Source: Treponema sp.
Lineage (GTDB): Bacteria; Spirochaetota; Spirochaetia; Treponematales; Treponemataceae
Assembly: GCA_024687165.1 (NCBI GenBank)
Contig: JAILEY010000047.1
Span: 1-45,866, forward strand
Length of the DNA stretch: 45,866 nucleotides
Direction of reading: 5' to 3'
Positions 7,646-16,372 of the stretch are shown here, piece after piece; the stretch's first letter is position 1, and each line of letters begins with the position of its first letter. The position numbers and the translations under genes are program-made. Below the pieces are notes generated by a model. The model saw only the letters and a list, made by a program, of their open reading frames with translations, was not told the DNA's origin and ran no database searches.

Positions 7646-10420
7646 ATGGCTACGATTTTATTCAATATTATCATTTTACCAATCGAATCAATCATAGAAC
7701 TTGTATTTTGTTCAGTCTATGACAGTATCGCTCATTTTGGAGCAGTCAGTGTTTTTGTTTCAATCATTGCAGTAAGCCTTGCTGTTAATTTTCTTGCTCT
7801 TCCGCTTTACAATATTGCGGATGCACTTCAGCTTAAAGAACGTGAGGTTCAGAACAAGCTTTCTGACCGCTTAAAGAGAATAAAAAAAGCTTTTAAGGGT
7901 GATGAACAGTTTATGATGGTTACTGAATATTACCGTCAGAATAATTATCATCCGCTTTATGCTTTAAGATCATCACTTTCCATTCTGATTGAAATTCCGT
8001 TTTTTATTGCAGCCTATCACTTTTTAAGCCACTGTTACGCTCTCAGAGGAGTTCACTTCTGGATTTTTAAGGATCTTGGTGGTCCTGACAGACTTTTTAA
8101 GATTGGAAGCTTCTATATAAATGTTCTGCCAATTTTAATGACGGCTATCAATGTAATTTCAAGTGCAATTTACACAAAAGGCGCACCTTTAAAAGAAAAA
8201 ATTCAGATAAATGTTCTTGCAGCAATCTTCCTTGTAATCCTTTACAATTCACCTTCAGGTCTTGTTTTATACTGGATTTTGAACAATACTTTTTCACTTG
8301 TAAAAAATGTTCTTCAGAATAAAACTTACGCAAAGAAAATTGTATACGGAATTTTTACTTTCTTTGCAGTTGCCTTCAGTGTAGTAACCGTATGTCTTTT
8401 TAAGGATGCTCACGGAATTCATACAGGTCTTGTTCATGCTTTAACATGCTGGTTCATTGCATGGCCATTTATCCACAAATTTAAGAAAAATCCAAAGTAT
8501 CAGGAAATAAGCCGCTCATTTTCTGTTTCCGACAAGCAGAACGGTTACCTGATGTTCTTTTCTTCTTTGTGTATTGCACTTTTGACAGGTCTTGTAATTC
8601 CAGGAAGCGTTATTGCAACTTCTCCTGTTGAGTTTTCATTTTTAGGTGATGTAGCAAATCCTTTGTTTTATATTAAATCGGCCTTTACATATTTTATAGG
8701 TCTTTTCCTTTTCTGGCCTTTTGTAATTTTCCTGCTCTTTGGAAGCCGCTTAAAAAAATATTTGAGCTTTTACATGTTTGTAATGACTGCATGTGCACTT
8801 GCAAACGTTTATCTTTTCAAATACAACTACGGTTCAATCACACAGACTTTTAATCTTGATAACATTAATGTCATGCGTGATTATTCAACTTTCTATTCTG
8901 TTATGCCGCTTCTATTTATGGCAGGAATGATTGCAGTAATCCTTCTGTTAAGAAAATTTAACAAGCAGTTTATTGCAGTTTATGTTATGGTCGCTATCTG
9001 CTGTGCTGAAGTTTATATCGGTACAGGAAAATTAAAGACAATCAGCAGAAAGTTTAATGAATATTCTAAAATAAAAGATTCTCTTGATTCAGAAAAAAAT
9101 AAATCAAGAATTACACCTGAATTCCATTTGAGCAAAGACAAGCCGAATGTAGTAGTTCTCTTTCTTGACCGCGCGATTTCAGATTATTTCCCGTACATTT
9201 TGGAACAGTATCCAAGACTTAAGAGATCTTATTCTGGATTCGTGTATTATCCGAACTGTCTGAGCTTTGGTGAATCAACAATTTCCGGCTCACCTGCTCT
9301 TCTTGGCGGTTATGAATATACTCCGGATTCTCTTAATCAGCGTACGGATCTTTCTCTTAAAGAAAAGCAGAATGAAGCTCTTATGGTAATGCCAAAGATC
9401 TTTTCTGATGCAGGATATAAAGTTACAGTTGCAAATCCGCCTTGGTTAAATTATGCGGAATATATCGGTGACGGAAAACCGCTTTCTGATATTCCAAACG
9501 TAACTGTAAAAGATTTGAATCAGAGTTTTACAGAAGTTTACAGAACTGATCACAAGGAAATTTTCTTCAATCAGATAAAAATCAACAAGGTATGTGAAAA
9601 TCAGTGTCGTGAATTTTCTATACTCCAGATTCTTTATCCTGTTTTGAGAACTCCATTTTATAACGGTGGAAAATATCTGTTGAGTCAGCAGTCTCATGTG
9701 ATGCGCGCAATCTTCCTTTCAAATTATGCAGAGCTTCACTATCTTCCGGAACTTACAGCTTTGGACAGCGAAGAACCGACTTACACATTTATTGATAATG
9801 AAACGGCTCATGAACCTGTGCTTCTTCTTGCTCCGGATATGACTCCTGGAAATATTGACAACAATTCTGTTCTTGCTTCAACTGGAACTTATAAAATTCC
9901 TCAGATGGATGGATTTGGATATCAGCTTAAGTCTTACCACATCAATGCAGCTTCAATCATTCAGTTTGGTGCATGGCTTGACTGGCTTAAGGATCAGGGA
10001 GTTTATGATAACACAAGAATTATTATTGTTGCTGATCACGGGCGCGATGTTTCCCTTGACCGCTTTAAGGATTTTAAGCTTGAAAAGAATAAGGCAGGCT
10101 TCTTTAATCCGCTTTTCGTAGTAAAAGATTTTAATTCAAGAGGCGGACTTATCACAGAAAAAGAAATGATTACAAATGCTGAAACAGTTAATTTTGCAAT
10201 CAAGGATCTTGAAGTTTCAAATGTAAATCCTTTTACGAACAAAGAATTTAAGAAGGCTGCTGATTTTGACAGCTTTGATGTTTTTCTTATGTTCCATGAA
10301 GGACAGAGAAATGCATTTACTTACGAAGATAAAATTACATTCCCGATGGAAGACGCAGAAATTTTCAATATAAAAAAAGGCAGTATTTCTGATGAATCAA
10401 ACTGGACTAGAAAGAGGTAG
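7646..10420 (+). CDS. YidC-like domain fused to a sulfatase-type phosphotransferase
   Basis: A 924-residue membrane protein. Residues 1 to about 210 resemble the YidC/Oxa1 core: a helix ending in ALPLYN, the cytoplasmic helix LKEREVQNKLSDRLKRIKK, and SPSGLVLYWILNNTFSLVKN. More membrane spans follow to about 460. From about 500 there is an alkaline-phosphatase-superfamily domain like that of LtaS-type glycerolphosphate transferases: NVVVLFLDRA (metal Asp near 508), GESTISGSPALLGG (likely Thr nucleophile near 545) and VADHGRD (Asp-His near 797). The conserved groove Arg of YidC insertases aligns with Asn (AVNFLALPL). It heads a locus with a TagB/F-like enzyme and a TagD-like enzyme, so an envelope phospho-polymer transferase is likely. 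The ATG was chosen by its leaderless promoter. Confidence 0.82.
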   Translation: MATILFNIIILPIESIIELVFCSVYDSIAHFGAVSVFVSIIAVSLAVNFLALPLYNIADALQLKEREVQNKLSDRLKRIKKAFKGDEQFMMVTEYYRQNNYHPLYALRSSLSILIEIPFFIAAYHFLSHCYALRGVHFWIFKDLGGPDRLFKIGSFYINVLPILMTAINVISSAIYTKGAPLKEKIQINVLAAIFLVILYNSPSGLVLYWILNNTFSLVKNVLQNKTYAKKIVYGIFTFFAVAFSVVTVCLFKDAHGIHTGLVHALTCWFIAWPFIHKFKKNPKYQEISRSFSVSDKQNGYLMFFSSLCIALLTGLVIPGSVIATSPVEFSFLGDVANPLFYIKSAFTYFIGLFLFWPFVIFLLFGSRLKKYLSFYMFVMTACALANVYLFKYNYGSITQTFNLDNINVMRDYSTFYSVMPLLFMAGMIAVILLLRKFNKQFIAVYVMVAICCAEVYIGTGKLKTISRKFNEYSKIKDSLDSEKNKSRITPEFHLSKDKPNVVVLFLDRAISDYFPYILEQYPRLKRSYSGFVYYPNCLSFGESTISGSPALLGGYEYTPDSLNQRTDLSLKEKQNEALMVMPKIFSDAGYKVTVANPPWLNYAEYIGDGKPLSDIPNVTVKDLNQSFTEVYRTDHKEIFFNQIKINKVCENQCREFSILQILYPVLRTPFYNGGKYLLSQQSHVMRAIFLSNYAELHYLPELTALDSEEPTYTFIDNETAHEPVLLLAPDMTPGNIDNNSVLASTGTYKIPQMDGFGYQLKSYHINAASIIQFGAWLDWLKDQGVYDNTRIIIVADHGRDVSLDRFKDFKLEKNKAGFFNPLFVVKDFNSRGGLITEKEMITNAETVNFAIKDLEVSNVNPFTNKEFKKAADFDSFDVFLMFHEGQRNAFTYEDKITFPMEDAEIFNIKKGSISDESNWTRKR

Positions 10421-10427
10421 GTAAAAT

Positions 10428-11663
10428 ATGATTAATAATTTTTTGTATATTGACCCGGGTACGGGAAGCATGCTTTTTACCCTTGCAATCGGAATTGCTA
10501 CAACTTCGGTTTTTGCGTTTAGAGCACTTATTATAAAACTTCGCTTTATTCTTAGCGGCGGAAAAACAGACAAGCTGAATCAGAATAAAATTCCATATTT
10601 AATTTTCAGCGATTCAAAAAGATACTGGAATGTTTTTAAGCCAATCTGTGATGAATTTGAAAAACGTGGTTTGCCGCTTGTTTATTACACACAGTCAGCA
10701 GATGATCCTGCTCTTGAAGAAAAATATGAAAATGTTAAAGCTTCTTACATCGGTGAAGGAAATAAAGGCTTTGTAAAAATGAATATGCTCAACGCGGGAA
10801 TCGTGATGAGTACAACTCCGGGGCTTGATGTCCTTCAGTGGAAAAGAAGCCGCAATACAAAATTTTATGTGCACATTCCGCATACTGTTGATGATCTTGC
10901 AGGCTACAGAATGTTTGCACTTGATCATTATGATGCTGTTTTAACAACCGGAAATAACCAGGAAAAGCTTATCCGTAAAATTGAAGGGCTTAGACCTTCA
11001 ATCGCAAAAAAGGAAGTTGTTTGTACTGGTGCAACTTTTATGGATCGTGCACTTTCTCATGTAAAAAACCTTGAGAAAAAACAGAATGAAAAGAAGACAA
11101 TTCTTCTTGCTCCAAGCTGGGGACCAAGCGGAATTCTTACAAAATTTGGAGAGCGTCTTATCGATTCACTTTTGAAGACAGGTTATGAAATTATTGTTCG
11201 TCCGCATCCACAGTCGGTTGTAAGTGAAAAACATATTCTTGAGCCTTTAAAAGAAAAGTATAAAGATTGTGTTGAATGGAACTTTGAAAATGACAATCTT
11301 GCTGTAATGAATAGAGCCGATCTTTTGATTACAGATTTCAGTGGAATTATTTTTGACTGGACGCTTTTGTTTAACAGACCGTTTATCTATGCAGACACAG
11401 AGATGGATACTTCTGTTTACGATGCAGACTGGCTTGATGAAAAAATGTGGGTTCTTCGTACTGCAGAAAAAATCGGCGTTAAGCTTGAAGAAAAAGATTT
11501 TGATAATATAAAGTCGATTATTGACGGCGCATTTTCAAGCTCTGAACTTTCTCAGGCAAGAAATGAAGTTGCAGATGAATGCTGGAACAACAGAGGAAAT
11601 GCAGCTGTTGCAATCGTTGATTATATTCAGAAAAAACATAAAGAATTTGAAGAGGCAAAATGA
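10428..11663 (+). CDS. CDP-glycerol glycerophosphotransferase-like enzyme
   Basis: 411 residues. An N-terminal membrane segment (FLYIDPGTGSMLFTLAIGI) is followed by a GT-B-like fold of the TagB/TagF glycerophosphotransferase family. Seen: VHIPHTVDDLAGYRMFALDHYD, the phosphate-binding IVRPHPQSVVS, and LLITDFSGIIFDW with the family's Asp/Ser pocket. The last membrane-anchored motif is common in spirochaete and Gram-negative homologues. It should transfer glycerol-phosphate, or a related CDP-activated alcohol phosphate, to a lipid or sugar acceptor at the inner face of the membrane. It starts seven bases after the fusion gene and overlaps the aminotransferase start by ATGA, so the genes are co-transcribed. 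Confidence 0.8.
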   Translation: MINNFLYIDPGTGSMLFTLAIGIATTSVFAFRALIIKLRFILSGGKTDKLNQNKIPYLIFSDSKRYWNVFKPICDEFEKRGLPLVYYTQSADDPALEEKYENVKASYIGEGNKGFVKMNMLNAGIVMSTTPGLDVLQWKRSRNTKFYVHIPHTVDDLAGYRMFALDHYDAVLTTGNNQEKLIRKIEGLRPSIAKKEVVCTGATFMDRALSHVKNLEKKQNEKKTILLAPSWGPSGILTKFGERLIDSLLKTGYEIIVRPHPQSVVSEKHILEPLKEKYKDCVEWNFENDNLAVMNRADLLITDFSGIIFDWTLLFNRPFIYADTEMDTSVYDADWLDEKMWVLRTAEKIGVKLEEKDFDNIKSIIDGAFSSSELSQARNEVADECWNNRGNAAVAIVDYIQKKHKEFEEAK

Positions 11664-12736
11664 TGATCAATTTTACAGTAGGTCCGGTTCAATCAGATAA
11701 AGAAACACTTGCAATTGGAAAAGAACAGGTTCCGTATTTTAGAACTTCGGAATTTTCTGCATTGATGAAAGAGAATGAATCGATTCTGAAAAATCTCTTT
11801 GACTGTACAGAAGATAGTCGTGCTGTTTTTATGACAGGTTCAGGAACAGCTTCAATGGAAGCAGGAATCATGAATTTTTTTGGAAAGAATGATAAGGTTC
11901 TTGTTGTAAACGGCGGAAGCTTTGGTCACAGACTTGTTGAACTTTGTGCTCTCCACGAATTATCTTATGAAGAAATTACATTGAATTATGGTGAAGAACT
12001 TACAAAAGAAAAATTATATTCTTATGAAGGTAAAGGTTTTACAGGTATGGCTCTTCAGCTTTGTGAAACTTCGACTGGAGTTCTTTATGATATGAATATG
12101 GTTGGTGAGTTCTGTAAAAAGAATAACATCTTCCTTTTTGTTGATGCAGTAAGCGGATTCCTAGCAGATAAATTTTCTATGAAGAATATGAATGTAAACG
12201 CTGCAATTACAGGAAGCCAGAAAGCGCTCGCTCTTCCTCCTGGACTTTCAATCATTATGATGGATCAGAAAGCTGTTGAAAGAGTTCAGAATGCAAATGT
12301 AAAGTGCATGTATTTTGATCTTAAGGACTGTCTGAAAAATATGGAACGTGGTCAGACTCCGTTTACTCCTGCAGTAAGTGTTCTTATTCAGCTTAATGAA
12401 AAATTAAAGCGCATTATGAAAAACGGTGGTGTAGCTGAGCAGAATAAAATAATTGCAGAACGTGCTGAATATTTTAGAAAACAGATTGCAGGACTTCCAT
12501 TTAAAATGTTTGTTCCTCAGTCATATGCTTCAAATTGTGTAACGGCTCTTGATGCAACACAGTGCAAGCTCAATGCAAAAGAAATTTTTGAAAAAGTAAA
12601 AAATGAATACAAGATATGGATTTGTCCAAACGCAGGCGACATGGCAGAAAAAGTTTTCCGCGTAGGTCACATTGGAACAATAAGCAAAAAACAGATTGAT
12701 AAGCTTGTTAAGGCTCTTAAAAAAATTCTCGCATAA
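11660..12736 (+). CDS. Class V PLP aminotransferase (AEP-transaminase-like)
   Basis: 358 residues of the class V fold-type I family that includes 2-aminoethylphosphonate:pyruvate and alanine:glyoxylate aminotransferases. Seen: INFTVGPVQ at the start, the cofactor loop MTGSGTASMEAG, the Asp in FLFVDAVSGF, and the PLP lysine in TGSQKALALPPG. It sits between a glycerophosphotransferase-like and a TagD-like gene and is tied to the former by an ATGA overlap. Aminotransferase next to cytidylyltransferase recalls the AEP transaminase/CMP-AEP pair of phosphonate tailoring. No PEP mutase is in the window, however, so the amino acceptor (a phosphonate, serinol or other) is open. Confidence 0.8.
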   Translation: MMINFTVGPVQSDKETLAIGKEQVPYFRTSEFSALMKENESILKNLFDCTEDSRAVFMTGSGTASMEAGIMNFFGKNDKVLVVNGGSFGHRLVELCALHELSYEEITLNYGEELTKEKLYSYEGKGFTGMALQLCETSTGVLYDMNMVGEFCKKNNIFLFVDAVSGFLADKFSMKNMNVNAAITGSQKALALPPGLSIIMMDQKAVERVQNANVKCMYFDLKDCLKNMERGQTPFTPAVSVLIQLNEKLKRIMKNGGVAEQNKIIAERAEYFRKQIAGLPFKMFVPQSYASNCVTALDATQCKLNAKEIFEKVKNEYKIWICPNAGDMAEKVFRVGHIGTISKKQIDKLVKALKKILA

Positions 12737-12753
12737 CAGCAGGGAGGTAACCG

Positions 12754-13215
12754 ATGATAGCAGGAAAAACAGTAGTTTATACTTCAGGAACATTTGATAT
12801 GCTCCACGCAAATCACATTAAGATGATTGAATATGCACGCTCTCTTGGAGATATTCTTATTGTCGGAGTTAATACAGATGAACTTGTAATGTCTTACAAA
12901 AGTCAGCCGATTATTCCTTTTGATGAAAGAATTGCTCTTGTTAAAGCTTTAAAATATCCGGATATCGTAATTCCTCAGCATTCTTTAAATCACGAAGATA
13001 AAGTTAAAAAACTGAACTTTGATGTTTTTGTTGTAGGCGATGACTGGGTTGGAAAATATGATTATCTTAAAGAACAGGGTGTTGATGTAGTTTACTTTCC
13101 GTATGGAAAAGGAGTAAGCTCAACTGAACTTAAAGAAAGAATCTATGAACGTTACATCCCGCTCAAGGAAAAAGCTGACGGCCATTTTCCTAACGATGTT
13201 GATGTAAAAAAATAA
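12754..13215 (+). CDS. TagD-like glycerol-3-phosphate cytidylyltransferase
   Basis: 153 residues; it should make CDP-glycerol, or another CDP-alcohol, from CTP. It follows TagD closely: GTFDMLHANH at the nucleotide site, VGDDWVGKYDYLKEQ and the C-terminal GVSSTELKERI, equivalent to TagD's ISTTKIKEEI. The usual HxGH motif reads HANH, an uncommon Gly-to-Asn change in the CTP site. GGGAGGT lies just before the ATG. As last gene of the locus it would supply the donor for the glycerophosphotransferase-like enzyme at 10428. Substrate is inferred from family and context; ethanolamine-phosphate or AEP are alternatives. Confidence 0.85.
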   Translation: MIAGKTVVYTSGTFDMLHANHIKMIEYARSLGDILIVGVNTDELVMSYKSQPIIPFDERIALVKALKYPDIVIPQHSLNHEDKVKKLNFDVFVVGDDWVGKYDYLKEQGVDVVYFPYGKGVSSTELKERIYERYIPLKEKADGHFPNDVDVKK

Positions 13216-13265
13216 TTTTTCAAACTGAGTGTAAGATTTGATTTTAACTTCAAGTATTTAAATTC

Positions 13266-13424
13266 AATAAAATTGGCGCGAAGGAATATTGAATGTGACG
13301 AAAATATTCTGTTTGTTGCTGTCGCGAAAGAGACAAGATAAATAGTTACTTTGCAACAAACAGTATATAAGCGCTATATAGCGCGGTTTCGTTATATTCA
13401 AGACGACTGGAAGCCAATTTTATT
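13266..13424. repeat. Long imperfect inverted repeat between convergent operons
   Basis: Nested arms pair across 159 bases: AATAAAATTGGC (13266-13277) with GCCAATTTTATT (13413-13424), TTGAATGTGACGAAA (13289-13303) with TTTCGTTATATTCAA (13387-13401, only G-T wobbles), and CTGTTTGTTGC (13309-13319) with GCAACAAACAG (13353-13363). A separate palindrome, GCGCTATATAGCGC, is at 13371-13384. It overlaps the stop codon of the minus-strand gene. It could be a MITE, a structured RNA or a two-way transcription barrier; no gene is inside. Confidence 0.7.
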
Positions 13425-14331
13425 AATTAACGCGCCACTTACCGTTTTCTTTTGAAAAGCGTTTTGCGTTAACTTCAAGTACGCGTCCGTCTTCTCCCTG
13501 CATTTTAATCATCGAAGAAATCAGGTTTACTTCTATTACGCGGAAATTTGTTCCGTCATAGTGCAGGTGAATTCCCTCTGAAGGAAGTTTTTTCCTTGCT
13601 TCAGAATACCAGTCATATTCATAACTCAAGCAGCACAAAAGTCTTCCACATTGTCCGCTGATTTTCATTGAGTTTAAGCTCAAGTTTTGATCTTTAGCCA
13701 TACGGATGCTTACAGGACGAAGCTTATCGCTTACGTGACAGCAGCAGAATGGTCTTCCACAAACACCAAGTCCACCTGTAATTCTGCTTTCATCTCTTAC
13801 GCCAATCTGTCTCAATTCAATTCTCATCTTAAAGACAAATACAAGGTCTTTTACAAGTTCCCTGAAATCTACACGGTTGTCGCTTGAGAAAAAGAAAAGT
13901 GCTTTTGGTTCACCGACAAGAAAATGAACTGAAATTAACTTCATGTCCAGCTTGTGAGTTTCAACTTTTTCACGGAAAATCTTGAATGCATTTTTTTCAG
14001 TTTCTACAAGACTTTCAGCTTTTTCAAGATCTTCTTTTGTTGCTTTTCTGGAAATTTCAATTACGTCAGAAGGTTTGATTCCAACTGGAGTATTTACTTT
14101 TCCCATACAGATTCCAAGATCAAGTCCGTATCTTGTAGGAACAATAACCTTGTCACCTGCTTCAGCTGTCATTCCCGGTGAAAGAGTTGCATAAAGCCCT
14201 TCAAAAGAGTAGCTTAATTTTACTTTATATAAATTATCTGGAAAAACGAATTTACTGCTGTCTTCTGTTGAACCATAATCATCTTCAAGACTTGAAAGAT
14301 CTTCGTTTTCCTCGTATTTTTCTTCTGACAT
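13423..14331 (-). CDS. PSP1-domain protein RicT (YaaT)
   Basis: 302 residues of the RicT/YaaT (PSP1) family. The first 35 residues are acidic and disordered. The PSP1 domain then shows the cysteine clusters GVCGRPFCCC and SGQCGRLLCCLSYE, which in Bacillus RicA-F-T help bind Fe-S clusters and affect RNase Y maturation of mRNAs. The typical motif MAKDQNLSLN is also present. It is the last gene of a minus-strand operon behind YaaR; yaaR and ricT are also close neighbours in Bacillus. A role in RNA processing in the spirochaete is inferred from family only. Confidence 0.9.
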   Translation of the reverse strand: MSEEKYEENEDLSSLEDDYGSTEDSSKFVFPDNLYKVKLSYSFEGLYATLSPGMTAEAGDKVIVPTRYGLDLGICMGKVNTPVGIKPSDVIEISRKATKEDLEKAESLVETEKNAFKIFREKVETHKLDMKLISVHFLVGEPKALFFFSSDNRVDFRELVKDLVFVFKMRIELRQIGVRDESRITGGLGVCGRPFCCCHVSDKLRPVSIRMAKDQNLSLNSMKISGQCGRLLCCLSYEYDWYSEARKKLPSEGIHLHYDGTNFRVIEVNLISSMIKMQGEDGRVLEVNAKRFSKENGKWRVN

Positions 14332-14363
14332 TTTTATTCCTTATGAAATCTTTTCTGTATTTT

Positions 14364-14891
14364 TTAACCTAATAAGTCTATCAACAATCCTTTTATTTCG
14401 TCAACCTTTGCAAGCATATTAAAGGCATCTCTGTGCGTACTTAAAAGCCATCGTGCCATTTCATCAAGCTTTTCGTTTACTGCCGTGATTATAAACTGCG
14501 GTTCTCTGCTTCTAGTTCTTGTGCGCCGTTCCCTTTTAATCACTTCAAAATTATTTTTCTGAATGTAGCGCAGAAAGTTGGCAACTTTTTTTCTGTAGTC
14601 TGCAAACATTTCTGGAGTCTGATGTTCCTTAAGCTGGTCTGCCGCGATATCCGCTTCGTCCTTAAGAAAAATTGCAGCTTCTTCAAGATCCATTCCTGCA
14701 ATTTCTTTTGGAAATCCAGCCTTGGCAAGTTCAAGCTCCATTTTGGAACGTTCAAATGCATTTGCAAAAACTTTACTTTTAGCTTTGTCTGTTTTTTTTG
14801 ATTTTTCGTCTTTGGAAGATTTTGCTGCCTGTTGAGCTGCTGCCGCCTGAGCTTGTGCAAGATACAGATTTGGATTTAATCCGTCAACCAT
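14364..14891 (-). CDS. YaaR-family protein (DUF327)
   Basis: 175 residues. An Ala/Lys-rich N-terminus (AQAQAAAAQQAAKSSKDEKS) is followed by a helical DUF327 domain containing FANAFERSKMELEL, NFLRYIQKNNFEV, the basic patch KRERRTRTRSREPQ and the C-terminal VDEIKGLLIDLLG. No enzymatic residues are apparent and the function is unknown in all organisms I know. One base separates it from bactofilin upstream and 32 bases separate it from RicT, so the four-gene operon is tight. Confidence 0.85.
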   Translation of the reverse strand: MVDGLNPNLYLAQAQAAAAQQAAKSSKDEKSKKTDKAKSKVFANAFERSKMELELAKAGFPKEIAGMDLEEAAIFLKDEADIAADQLKEHQTPEMFADYRKKVANFLRYIQKNNFEVIKRERRTRTRSREPQFIITAVNEKLDEMARWLLSTHRDAFNMLAKVDEIKGLLIDLLG

Positions 14892-14892
14892 T

Positions 14893-15303
14893 TTAGATCC
14901 TGAAAGTGCTTGAGCTTACAGAACTGATATTGTTCCATTTGCTTACGGCTTTTTCATATTCATCAGAATTTGAAATTGAGATACAGTGCCCGTGGAAAAC
15001 AACATTCTCATCAGCTTGAATTCTTTTTGTCTGAACGTCGCCTAATACAACGCAGCTTGAAAGAAGATGAACTGATTCTGGTGCAATAACATTCCCTTTG
15101 ATGATTCCGCCGACTGTAATTGATTTTGCAGAAACGTTGCCGTTAATTTTAGCATCCTTTCCGATTATAAGATTGCCTGTAACTTCAAGATTTCCATTTA
15201 TGCATCCATCAATTTTTGCAAATCCGCGGATTGATAAATCGCCTTTGATTGTTGAGCCGGATCCAAGAATGTTGTTGATTGAGATGTCGTCCTGAAAGTT
15301 CAT
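14893..15303 (-). CDS. Bactofilin
   Basis: 136 residues, the usual length for a bactofilin, a polymer-forming cytoskeletal protein. A right-handed beta-helix is visible as repeated short Gly/Ile/Val strands: GSTIKGDLSIRGFAKIDG, NLEVTGNLIIGKDAKING and VGGIIKGNVIAPESVHLL. The N-terminal tail is short and polar. The gene begins one base after the M23 peptidase stop. Bactofilin paired with an M23 endopeptidase is a known cell-shape module, for example in Helicobacter and in spirochaetes, where the filament positions the hydrolase. Confidence 0.92.
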   Translation of the reverse strand: MNFQDDISINNILGSGSTIKGDLSIRGFAKIDGCINGNLEVTGNLIIGKDAKINGNVSAKSITVGGIIKGNVIAPESVHLLSSCVVLGDVQTKRIQADENVVFHGHCISISNSDEYEKAVSKWNNISSVSSSTFRI

Positions 15304-15304
15304 T

Positions 15305-16318
15305 TTATTTAACGTTGATGTATTTTGCAGGATCTACAACATCGGCACCAATATGTACTTCATAATGAAGATGAGGTCCCGTAGAAATACCTGTATTTCC
15401 GATTGTACCGATAACCTGACGCTGTGTAACAGAATCTCCCTTGTGAACGCGTACAGAATTCATATGTGCATAGCGGGTGTAGATTCCGTATTTATGTTTG
15501 ATGATTACAAAGTTTCCGAAACTTGCATCATATCCAACTGTAACGACCTGTCCGTTTGCTGTAGCAATAATCGGGTCACCTGATCTCCATGTAGAAAAGT
15601 CGAGACCTTTATGAATGTACCACTGCTGAGTAATCGGGTGAATATTCTGACCGAATTCCATGGAAATATGACCGATACCGTTTTTGATAGGCCATACGTT
15701 TGGAATGTCAGAAAAAAGTGCTCCCTGGTTCTTAAGCATTTTACCGATTCGTTCAACCGGCTGAACTGCACTTTCAAGATATGAAGTAAGCTGTTTTACA
15801 TCTGAGGTTTCTTTTAAAGTTCCGGAACCTGTTGCCTTTGAGTCAAAAAGTGAAGAAAGATCGCTGTTTTTTCCGGAAGCTTTTGCAGAAGAAGTAGTCT
15901 GATTGATTCCAAGAAGCGAAAGTGAACTGTTCAATGAGTTTTGAAAACGTTTTGCAGTCTGAAGAAGATTGTTGTTTTCATCACGAAGTTCATCAAGACT
16001 TGCAAGAGTATCTCTGTTTTCACTTCTGAGGCGGGAAACTTCTCTTACTGAAGAAGCTGTCTTGTGGTTAAAATAAATGAAAGAAAATGCAACACCTGTA
16101 AGAATAACTGCAGAAAGAACAAGTGCAAAAAGGTTTGTCTGAAAACTGATTACTTTACTCTGTGAATGAGGCACAAGCATCAGTGTAATTTTTCCGTCAA
16201 AGAATTTTATTGCCTTTAAACAAGCATGACCTGCAACAGAAAAAACTCCTGCAAAAAAGTTCATGATTCGAGAAACAAAATTCTTTTCAAGTCTTTTATA
16301 TCTATGTGTACGAGCCAA
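15305..16318 (-). CDS. M23 (LytM) peptidoglycan endopeptidase
   Basis: 337 residues from a TTG start. A basic N-terminus precedes one membrane helix (about residues 62-84, LFALVLSAVILTGVAFSFIY). A coiled coil follows (EVSRLRSENRDTLASLDELR), then a linker and a C-terminal LytM domain with zinc ligands in WYIHKGLDFS and HLHYEVHIG and the typical YAHMNSVRVHKGD. It should cut peptide cross-links in the periplasm. I chose TTG at 16318 because GAGGA (16325-16329) precedes it and the promoter at 16344-16372 starts transcription at 16337. The longer frame's start codon is itself the -35 box. Confidence 0.88.
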   Translation of the reverse strand: MARTHRYKRLEKNFVSRIMNFFAGVFSVAGHACLKAIKFFDGKITLMLVPHSQSKVISFQTNLFALVLSAVILTGVAFSFIYFNHKTASSVREVSRLRSENRDTLASLDELRDENNNLLQTAKRFQNSLNSSLSLLGINQTTSSAKASGKNSDLSSLFDSKATGSGTLKETSDVKQLTSYLESAVQPVERIGKMLKNQGALFSDIPNVWPIKNGIGHISMEFGQNIHPITQQWYIHKGLDFSTWRSGDPIIATANGQVVTVGYDASFGNFVIIKHKYGIYTRYAHMNSVRVHKGDSVTQRQVIGTIGNTGISTGPHLHYEVHIGADVVDPAKYINVK

Positions 16319-16343
16319 AATTATCCTCGATATTAACCTGTAG

Positions 16344-16372
16344 AGTATAGCAAAGTCTATTTTATGTGTCAA
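16344..16372 (-). promoter_or_regulatory. Promoter of the M23-bactofilin-YaaR-RicT operon
   Basis: A near-consensus sigma70 promoter: TTGACA (16367-16372), a 17-bp spacer and TATACT (16344-16349). The predicted start is 16337, giving a 19-base leader that carries the GAGGA site. Confidence 0.8.

Noticed and set aside
16319-16372. Longer M23 peptidase start at 16372
   Set aside because: The TTG there is the -35 box of a near-consensus promoter whose transcript starts at 16337, so it cannot be translated.
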